A stretch of 39,498 bases of DNA, from positions 1 through 39,498 of the forward strand of contig JAHBMJ010000856.1 of NCBI GenBank assembly GCA_018398765.1, in the 5' to 3' direction. Shown here piece by piece: positions 31,162 to 39,498 of this stretch; positions within the stretch are counted from its first letter, which is position 1, and each line of letters begins with the position of its first letter. This stretch comes from Chromera velia (Eukaryota > Sar > Chromeraceae). Below the pieces are notes generated by a model. That model worked only from the letters and a program-made list of their open reading frames with translations. It was not told the origin of the DNA and did no database searches. Both the position numbers and the translations under genes were made by a program.

Positions 31162-31560
31162 ACTTCTCTGGTGGCAGGAATGTGTTGATTTGACTCTGGT
31201 GGACGGCTGAAAAATGGCTGTTGGACCTTTCAAGGTGTGCACGACTGATTGTGCAACAGGCACAAACGGGGCAGACCGGGGAGGTGTTGTACTCACCCTT
31301 TGTGCAACAGAATGGGGAACAACGGAGCGGGGGAGTGCGGTGGCGTTGACGGTTTCAGAATCTGCTGTTGACTGTGTCATGAGAACATGTTGGTGAAGGG
31401 CTCTGGAAACTCGTCTGACCACAGTGGGGGATTCTCTGGGTTCGTTGCTCTGAAACGACATCCCACTGTTGTTCGCATCTGCATAAGTGCACAACAGGTC
31501 TCGGTCTGTTTGGAACTTCGCAGGTACTGCAGACATGCACTCGCGGCGAATCCCCTTCAT
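28959..31560 (-). CDS. Gene 7: polyQ, Ser-rich protein with an AT-hook-like motif
   Basis: One long minus-strand exon from ATG 31560 to 29446 gives 704 residues. A GTGAGT donor after ACG at 29507 could instead splice, in phase 0, to an exon at about 29138..28959 starting IPSTPTSAYVRSKE, so the C terminus is uncertain. Visible features are 13 consecutive Gln (31119..31160), an AT-hook-like core NPGRPKRKG (about 30510..30545) flanked by basic residues, and long Ser, Pro and Glu/Arg-rich stretches. There is no signal peptide, membrane helix or folded domain that I recognise. GRP flanked by Lys/Arg is typical of minor-groove binding, so a nuclear DNA- or chromatin-binding role is possible but unproven. 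It is divergent from gene 8. Confidence 0.55.
31119..31161. repeat. (CTG)n trinucleotide repeat, encodes polyQ on the minus strand
   Basis: Thirteen to fourteen pure CTG units; read as CAG on the coding strand they give the Gln run of gene 7. Confidence 0.95.
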
Positions 31561-32292
31561 GCCTGGTCAATAAGCTGCCAAGTCGAGCCGTTCTCGTGAA
31601 TTTGTGCGACCAGCTGTCGCTCAAGAACTTCAAAGGGGCAACAGGGTTCACGACGTAGACGCAATGGCGGTCCGAGTATTTGTGTTCGAATTGTGCTACG
31701 CACAACGGAAGAACCTGGAACGAAGAAGGCCACAGGTTTGTGTGTGCCTGGACCTTTCACGATGACTCATTTGCCGCGTTTCGTACTGTAGCTCCGTCGA
31801 CATTTAAACTATAAAGCAAACTGATCGTGAGCAGTTGGAGAATTGACTTCCGGGAGAGGGTTGTTTGTTGAATCATGCAACACCTGTGAAGGCTCTTCTG
31901 TACGTAGTGTTGTTTTAGCCATGCAATTGCAAAGCCTATACCGATAGGCATGCAGTGCATGAATTTGCAATTGTCATCCCAATTGTCGTGACATGTCGTG
32001 ACGTACGATAAAAAATCGCCGTCTGGCTCGCAGTGTTTGACACCGAAAGCTCCCAGGGCTCAGATTCCTCCCATAGAGTGGCCACACCTTCACAAAACGC
32101 GGTGAAATGTCTTCGGAACGTTCCAACTTTTCAGAGGTACCCACACTCCGGTCTATTCACTGGTATCGACAGTACTGGGGCTGACGGCGATGAGACGGAT
32201 TTGCAAGATTGGTCCGGATTCACCTGTCTGAGAGATTCTGTGCCTTTCTGGTTCTGGGAGACAAGCAACGCAAGCCTCAGAGAAGAGTCAAA
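31561..32292. promoter_or_regulatory. Divergent promoter region of genes 7 and 8
   Basis: Start codons at 31560 (-) and 32293 (+) face away from each other. The gap has GCATGCAGTGCATG near 31948, GCAACACCTG at 31877, paired GCAATTGC-type words (31924..31980) and a repeated CGTGACATGTCGTGACG (31987..32005). A 67-codon minus-strand open stretch (31760..31557) lacks an ATG. Promoter role is inferred from position. Confidence 0.45.
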
Positions 32293-35200
32293 ATGACTGG
32301 AGAAAGGATCAAACAAGAAGACGTCATCCCATCCCCCCACAGAGTCACGAAAAAAGACCTCGACACAGAAGGAGACGGCGACAGAACTTGTCTCGAGTTC
32401 TCTCCTGTCTGCGACCAGCGGCTGAGCTGCCTGTCCCAGGACGGGTCTCTTCTGGCGGGCGCGGACAAATTCAAGCTGATAGTTAGTCGCCTGCAGCATA
32501 CTCGTGTCCCTGAGAGCGTGCAATGAGGGAGCACCGTTTCTGCCAACTGGCCAGCTGCCAATGAAAGAGCACTATAAGATACCGACCGGCCATGACCGCT
32601 TGAGGCTTTGCAATAATTTTGTTGTCGCTTAATTTGCTCCTTGTTTTTCGGTTTCTCTAGGTTTATTTCTCTACCTTTTACCAAACATTCATGCGTCTTC
32701 TCTGTTTCATTTCAGTCGCCCTCTCTGTCGCTCTCTCTGCGTGTGTGTGTGTGCGTGTGAGTGTGTGCGTCTGTGCAGATTCGAGATGCAGAAACGTTAG
32801 AGGTTCTCCACCTGTGCGTCTGTGTCGGTCGGATTGACCGGCTCCAGTGGGCCTCTCCCGCCGCTGCAAAAGACCCTTCATCTTCTTTTGACAAACGTGG
32901 TCACCGTATTCTTTCAGCGTGCTACAAGGAAGGTAAGCCATCGTTGAGGGTCGTTCGACCCCTCTTCGCTTTCTCTCCCCGCCCCCCTTCTTCCTGTCTT
33001 GCCTCTTTCACGTTTTTTCGATTCAATTTCTTCTTTTCTTTTCAACTTCACGTCTTTCTCATATGATGCTTGCTCACTGCTATTCCATGCTGCCCTCTCT
33101 CTCACATTTGGAATCGCACCTCTCTGTCTGGAGACGCACCGGCTTCTGTCGACCCTGCGCTCTCCTTCCCTTCACCCCCCCCCCCCCCCCCAAAACGAAC
33201 ACACGTACGCGTGCAGCCACCGTGGAGGTTTGGGAGATTCAACCCGGGGGGGACCTGACGGGCCAAGCGGCGGTCGGTCGGGCCGTCCAGCTTTGTCGCC
33301 TTTCTGAGGGGAGCGTCCTCGGCCTCTCCTGGTGCTGTTGGGCCCCCGACTGTCGAAATGTGGTCACCGTGTCGGAGTTTCAGGTTGGGCGAGGGACATC
33401 TCTCGGAAAGTGTAGGGATGCAAATAGGCAGTTACAAAATCCTTCTCGGAATCGATTTTCGGTCACCCAGGTACATCGGACCGCACAGACAGTGATCGTG
33501 TCAGCGAAAGTCAACGCTCTGATCATGCTTCTGAAGACCTCTCCTCCTTGGAAAATTCTGCTTATGCTTACACGATGCAGGTGCGGCTGACAGTATGGGA
33601 CGTGCACGATCGCACAAGCGTCTCCATAAGGGATCCGAAGATCGCAAATCAGAGGGGTGGGTGGGTTAGTGGGTCTGTCTGTCTGTGTGCGTCTGAGAGA
33701 GTGAGTGAGTGAGTGAGTCAGTGTGCCTGACTTGCACAGATGCGAAAGGGAGTCTCGTTCTTTCCTTCTTTCCTTCTGCCTTCTCCCCCCCCCCCTCTCT
33801 CCATCTTCTGTGCAGTCGAGTGCCAAAAAATCAACTTGGCATGCTGAAATGGCACAGAAACTCTCCCTTTCGCAAGTCGCGAAATTTCTTCCTTTCTTTC
33901 TTTCCTTCAGGCATCGCCTTCAGCAGCAGTGGGCGGTATCTGGCGGTCCTTCAGAGACAGGTAGGCAGGGAGGCAGGGACGGGCATGGCAGAAAAGTGTT
34001 TCAAGGCAAGTTACGGGCTTGGGAGGTTTGTGGATGTGCCAGTCCGAATCACACGTCCCCCCCCACCCCCTCTGTGTGTGTGAGAGAGAGAGTAGGTGTG
34101 TCTTGCCTGTTTCTGCTTGGCCCCAGCATAACTTCATCTTTTCAGCCGACTGATCTCCGTGCCTAGACACCTGTTTGCTTCTGGCGGGAGGGAGGGAAAA
34201 GGAATGGCGGAAGAAAGCACCCAAGGACAGAAAAAAGGAATATCCTGTGCTTCGTTGCCCTCAGATTGGTGTGTTTGTATCTCTCTGCGTTCGGTCGGTC
34301 TCTGCCTGCAGGACTGTCGAGATTGGCTGGCAGTGCTCGACTGCTATGACAAGTGGGCAACCGTACAGGTGAGCGTGCAGGCAGGAGATGCCTGGGGGAT
34401 GTTGCTGAGTCTTCCTATCTCCGAGTGTGCCTGGTCGCCTTTTTCTTTGTCTGTGTATGTTTCGTTTCGATCTGCACATAGTTCCGATTGATCTGCAAAA
34501 TCTTTTCATCGATACACCAGTTGTGTTGTCCGCATGGACCCATCGTTTCCCCTTCTTGTTTTGTGTGACAGTCGTTATGATTGTGCTCTTGTTCGTGACG
34601 CACGCAGAGAATCGGTGTGGAAACTTCTGACGCTCGGGAGATCCTGTGGTTGCACTACGATCTCCATCTGGCTGTGGTGGAGAGAGCTCTGGAGGTCAGC
34701 GGAGGGGGGGGGGGCACAATTGAAAAAGCCCTGCAGTGGGTGTGCTCCTGTGAAAAGATAGGGAGGATCGAGAGATGGATGGACTTTCTCTGTGGAAAAA
34801 AGTCATGGTCAACCTCTCTAAGTGGTCGCTCTCTCTTTATGTTTTGAGTGAACCTTTGTGATGCTCTTCTTCCTTCCATTTTTCTTCTCTTCTCTTCCCA
34901 GGCGCACCCTCCTTGTGTTTTTTCTGCCTTCGCGTCTCTATGTCCGCCCCTCCCCTTCCTTTGCATGCATGCATGCAGTACAAAGTGGTGGTCTACTCTC
35001 TGATGGGTCATCGGGTGGCTGCATTCGCGTTGCCTGGGGGGGAGTTTGCACCCTGTGTTGGACTGGGAGGGGGTGGAAGTCCTCGGAAGAGGGGGAGGGC
35101 GGAGAGGGAGAAAGGAGGAGGGCTTTTGCAGGGGGGGGCGGGGGGCGATCAAAGTCCCGAGAGTGGCGTGTTGGGGATTTTCTGTGCAGAGAGGGCAACA

Positions 35201-37509
35201 AGACGGCCGTTGCTTGCTGTGGGAAGTCGTGATAACGCGGTCGGTTGAGTAACTTGGGGGAGCGTCTGATGACTCTACTCGCTCTCTTGTACATGAAGCT
35301 TCAGAGTGTTCGTTTGTCTCTCCTGACTCTCTCTCTGTCTCTCTCTTTTTCGCTCTTTCGCTCCTCTGTGTTTGTGCGTCTGTCTGTGTGTGTGGGTGTG
35401 TTTTTGTCCGTGTTTGTGTATCTGAATTTGAATTCATGCTCTTTTGACTCTTTCTTCTTCAGTTGGCCGTCTGCTCTTTTGGTTTCATCACTTTGCTTTT
35501 TCGCGAAGCATGCTGTTTTATCGCTTTCACAGAAGAAGACTCTACGGATTTGTGTGGCTTATGAATGCAATCTTAAATTTTTCTTGCATATTGCGTTTCA
35601 TCTGCTCTTTCATCCTCCTTCCGGTAGCTGCACCATTGGTATTCGTGACCAGCTACTGTGCCTGGTTGGTTGGTTGCAGGTCCGTCTGCTGGACACGCAT
35701 GCATGGCTGCTTTCTCGGCCCCTCCAGCATTCTCAAGTAATCAGCCCCTGGAGCACGAGCACGAGCATGAGTTTGTGCAGAGAAAGAGACGAAGAAGGGC
35801 AGAGAGAGGAGGGCAAAGAGGAAGGTAAGAGAAGCAGACATATCCTCACCGGAAAGCATGAGCATCCGGTTGGAGAAGAGGGGGACGACCATGGAGACGA
35901 AACGGAAGAAGTGGACACCGAAAAAGAAAACAAAATTGGGCACGCCTCACCTGGGACACACAGCCAGAGGAAAGAGCGGGAAGATCGAGGAATAGGAGGA
36001 ATTTCAGGAGAGAAGGGAGGGGGCTCTGCTGGGAACCGGAGAGACGCAGAGAAGAACACGCTGCAAGAGAAGCAGATAAAGCACCAGATTGTGAGCTCGG
36101 GAGTGTGTTCAGATGGGTCTCTCAACATCTCTTTTGGTTTTTCTTGTCCAGATGCTTGATTGCCCCGTTCTTTTTAACACCGTGTAACTCTTCATCTACC
36201 ATTTTCCTTTGTTTCCCTTTCATCTCTTGTTTCCCTTTCATTTCCTTCATTCTCTCTTTTTCCACTGCTCAACCAGACTAGGAAGGTCCGGGAGGTTGCC
36301 TCGCCTTCATTCCCCCCTCCACTCCTGCCATCTTGCCTGTGACGGTCTCGGCCGCCCCCTGCTTCACGCTTGTGATTCTTTTTGCTCGCACAGTCGACGG
36401 ACCAAGTTGCATAAGACAGAGGGAACCAGACCGCTTGACATCCTCTGAGCACTTTTGTGTTTGAGATTTCAAGGGCTTTAGGATGGGTGTATGAGTGAGT
36501 GAGTCAACAAGGAGGTCTGTCCATGTATGTTTTCTCTCTAACTGCCGATTTTCGCAGGTAGTCTACAGGGAGGAACTAATAAATGCTGAGGGGGACCCTG
36601 TGTTGACAGACCGAATACATTTCCTGGCCGGGGCTGCTGTAAGATGTCCGTCTGGTTCTCTTTTGTTTTCCCCCCTCTGCGTCTGTTTGCAAGCTTGTCT
36701 CCTGCCGTTTGTAGACTCTATCTTCGTACCCGTTCCGTCTGTGGAGGGGCTGTTCTCCTTTTTCTTGTAGAGTACCCACTGTTCGTCTTTCTGTTCCTCT
36801 TCCTTCCTTCCTTCCTTCCTGGTGCTGCAGATTCCGTTGTTGACCCCCACGCGATGCATTCAGGAAACAGGGGAAAGGGGGAAGAGAGGAGGGGAGGTCG
36901 AAAGCGAAGCTCTCCTGGGCGTCCTCTTTCTTTCAATGCGGGAGGGGGGAAAAGAGGGGAGACAGCATTTGCGTGGAAGGAGGGGCTTCTCCAATTGCCC
37001 TCTGTGTCGACACAAACAGGGGCTTCAGATTTGGCGGTCAGGGCTTTCTTTGTCTGCAGTGCGCTTCGATGATTGCTTGCCCTTTTGCTTCAGAGACCCC
37101 CTTTTTTGCGCGTCTGTTCTTTTGTGAGTGCTTGCAATGCTAATTGGAGGGAGCGATATTGAGTGGTTGCCTGCTCTGAGTTGTCTCTCTCTTTGCTTTC
37201 GTGCATGCACATTCATTGTGCTGATTGGAGACATTCATGGACATTCATTGTCGCGCGTCATCCGGAAGATGAAGATGGCCGCTGAGGGTCGTCAGGCAGC
37301 TTGATAATTAAGTGATCGAAGTACGAGTGCAATATTTGTCTTTGCATTTGCATCGATGAGCATCCTGAGACTGCATGCCCTCTCTGGGATGAATTGATTT
37401 TGAGGTTTCTTTCGACCTTGCCGACTGTTTCTTCGTTTGTCTCTCTGTCTGCGTGGTTCGCTGTTTGTCTGTGTGCCGCAAGAAAACATGGTCTACCTGC
37501 CTGCCTGCC

Positions 37510-37541
<32 letters not shown>

Positions 37542-37660
37542 CTCAGGCGTCCGGATCGTACCCAGCCGGGCTGATGCGAGGAGCCTCTCAGATCGTGTGG
37601 AGCCCCGACGACAACCTCATAGCGACACGATGCGGTGAGAATAGGGGAGAGGGGATCTCC

Positions 37661-37708
<48 letters not shown>

Positions 37709-38222
37709 TATGTGTGTATGTGTGTGTGTATTTTTCTCATGTACACAGTGCCTCCTTGTTCATTTCTGTGCTTGTCTGCTCTTCACTCCATTTCTGTTTG
37801 GATAGGTTTGCAGAAACAAAATCACGTGTTTTTCACCATCACTTTTCTCGCCTTCTTTTGCTACTTTCACATGCTGGGTTGTTTTCCCCGCTTTTTTCTT
37901 GTCGGACGAAGCCGCTGCTTCCTCTCATGTGCCCGTCCTCTTCTCTTGCATGCTTTGTGCACGTCCTCCTGCCCTCCTGTGAGTGTGCATGCAGACGAAC
38001 TTCCAACCGTGTGCTGGGTGTGGGACGTTGACACTCTGCGGCCCCTCTCCGTTCTGGTCCACAGAAAGCCTGTGAGGTCTGTCGTGTCTTGCTTTTCTGC
38101 GTCGCCTTTTCTCAGATGTCTTTTCGTCAGTTTGTCAGGAAAGAATATCTGCCTGGCTTTTTGTTTGGCTGTTGCGCTGCGGGTGTCCAAATAGTCGTGC
38201 AAAGGGAAGAGATGTTATTGAT

Positions 38223-38283
<61 letters not shown>

Positions 38284-38485
38284 GTGTGTGTGTGTGTGTG
38301 TGTGTGTGTCTGTCTGTCTGTGTGTCTGTCTGTACACCTTCGAGAAAATCAGTGGAAGGTCAGCAGAGAAAGAATCTAGACTGACGAGGAAGACTATACA
38401 AAGTTGACGAAAAAGCCTGACGAAGGAAACCATACGAATGGGTTCCGCCGCCTTCCCTCTCTCTCTCTCTCTCTTTTTTTGTTTT

Positions 38486-38516
<31 letters not shown>

Positions 38517-39469
38517 CTCTCTCTCTCTCCCTCCCTCCCTCCCTCCCTCCCTCTCTCTTTTTCTTTCTCTCCCTTTCATTTGGTCTAGAGAGAGAGAGGG
38601 TGGGAGAATGAGAGAAAGAGAGAGAGAGGTATCATCATCATGATCGTTGATGTAGGTGGAACGAAATTTCGAACGGCCATTCTTCCTCGCTATCATAGAG
38701 GATCGACTCCAAAAACCCGTGTGACATGATACCGACGTCGCACCGTTCCCCTCCACTCACGGTTGCTCAAGAGATCTTATCTGCGTTTGTTGAGTGGATT
38801 CATTTCTGTACTTACTCCGATTTGAAAGAATTCCTCCTTCTTCTGTGAATTCTGGCTGCATGTGCAGGGATCTCTGCTGGGATCCATCGGGAGACGGCGT
38901 GAAGATTCCGTGTAGGCTGGCCATCTGTACGGGAAGCTCTGAGATATTCTTGTGGCAAAGAAGGGGGGCGGCGGTGGCGGCGCTCCCGTCAGGCCCCGGT
39001 TTGTCTTTGTGTGCCTTTGTGTTGAAAGAATAAGAATGCGTCATGGCTTCTCCACCCGAGATTTGCTCTTTGAACCTCAACTGAACAATATGGTTTGCGC
39101 TCTTGGGTTTTCCGATATTATTCTTCTTCCGAATGCCCGACGATGCTCCCATCGGACCCTCATGTGCATTTGCCCTCTCTGTTGATTCCTTTGTTCATTT
39201 ATTTTGTTCGTCCATAATAACTCCCTCTCGAGGGCCTCTGTCTGCAGCAGCTCTCCTTTTCTACTTTTTGTTTTTACCTTTGCCGTGTTTTCAAACTTCC
39301 CTGTCTCATCATTTTTTTCTCGCGGCGTCACTTTTCTTACGAACTTGATTCAGTGGGGCTTCTCGTTATGTGTCAATGTAGTTGATTTAATTTACTTTCT
39401 GCAGAGAGGATGAAGTGTCATCGGCTTCAGTTCTCACATGACGGCAAAAAGGCTCTGATACTCGACAGG
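32293..39469 (+). CDS. WRAP73: Gene 8: WRAP73 (WDR8) WD40-repeat protein, 5' and central part, runs off the window
   Basis: Exons: 32293..32481, 32779..32932, 33217..33383, 33581..33656, 33911..33960, 34312..34368, 34608..34694, 34979..35239, 35680..36090, 36558..36638, about 36831..37036, 37547..37634, 37995..38076, 38868..38998 and 39405..39469. All phases agree except around exon 11. Order and content follow animal WRAP73: IRDAETLEVLHLC, ATVEVWEIQP, RLTVWDVHDRTSVSI, GIAFSSSGRYLAVLQRQ, YKVVVYSLMGHRVAAF, LLAVGSRDNAVRLLD, VVYREE, IVWSPDDNLIATR, VCWVWDVDTLRPLSVL, RLAICTGSSEIFLW. WRAP73 family proteins form a WD40 propeller that, with the SSX2IP/Msd1 partner in animals and fission yeast, anchors spindle microtubule minus ends at centrosomes or spindle poles. 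Gly-rich and Glu/Lys-rich insertions sit in exons 8 and 9. The last exon ends AGG|GTGAGT at the window edge, so the 3' end is missing. Confidence 0.88.
37500..37546. repeat. (CTGC)n(CTGT)n tract serving as polypyrimidine tract of a WRAP73 acceptor
   Basis: CTGC units pass into CTGT units that end directly in CCTCAG, the acceptor of exon 37547..37634. Confidence 0.85.
37666..37732. repeat. (CT)n(GT)n composite microsatellite
   Basis: CT repeats followed by GT repeats with GTAT interruptions, about 30 nt after the donor of WRAP73 exon 12. Confidence 0.95.
38222..38335. repeat. (TGTC)n(TC)n(TG)n(TGTC)n composite microsatellite
   Basis: Four repeat types run into each other within the intron between WRAP73 exons 13 and 14. 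Confidence 0.95.
38453..38635. repeat. Polypyrimidine then polypurine microsatellite block
   Basis: (CT)n, (CTTT)n, (CCCT)n and again CT-rich sequence are followed by GA-rich sequence (38586..38630), so the two halves can pair in part as an inverted repeat. It sits in the same WRAP73 intron. Confidence 0.85.
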
Positions 39470-39498
39470 GTGAGTGAGTGGACGGGTGGGTGGGTGGG

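Overview
This window looks like nuclear DNA of an intron-rich protist, most likely a chromerid alga such as Chromera velia. That is an inference from gene architecture and repeat style; no marker gene proves it. Signs are many short exons with TGCAG acceptors, introns full of microsatellites, (ATCA)n tracts, and a plastid-style bipartite leader on one protein. Nothing bacterial is present: no operons, no rRNA, no tRNA, no CRISPR. I saw no convincing retroelement or virus-derived gene.

Layout. I find eight or nine genes. Gene 1 (+, from before the window to 2696) is unknown, with one membrane segment. Gene 2 (-, 4479..11695) encodes a signal-peptide protein whose first membrane module matches the ethylene-binding domain of plant ethylene receptors. 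Gene 3 (+, 12863..16307) is unknown. Gene 4 (-, 17265..21963) is an acidic EF-hand protein. Gene 5 (+, 22883..23911) is an intronless GNAT acetyltransferase with a bipartite leader. Gene 6 (-, 25056..about 28539) is unknown. Gene 7 (-, about 28959..31560) is a polyQ and AT-hook-like disordered protein. Gene 8 (+, 32293..39469 and beyond) is a clear WRAP73/WDR8 WD40 protein, with 15 exons recovered.

Organisation. Orientation mostly alternates, so intergenic space is of two kinds. Divergent (promoter-side) gaps at 11696..12862, 21964..22882 and 31561..32292 hold GCATGC clusters, a shared GCAACAC word and a long hairpin. Convergent (3'-side) gaps at 2697..4478, 16308..17264 and 23912..25055 are AT-rich and carry (ATCA)n tracts.

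The most notable object is gene 2. Exons 3 to 5 join in phase to give three membrane helices with the D-x6-Y-x3-P and I-x2-C-G-L-T-H residues that bind copper and ethylene in ETR1, but I see no histidine kinase, GAF or receiver domain after them. The second theme is splice donors lying inside tetranucleotide repeats, where each 4-nt step changes the reading phase. Gene models are hand-spliced from frame and phase continuity, not from transcripts.
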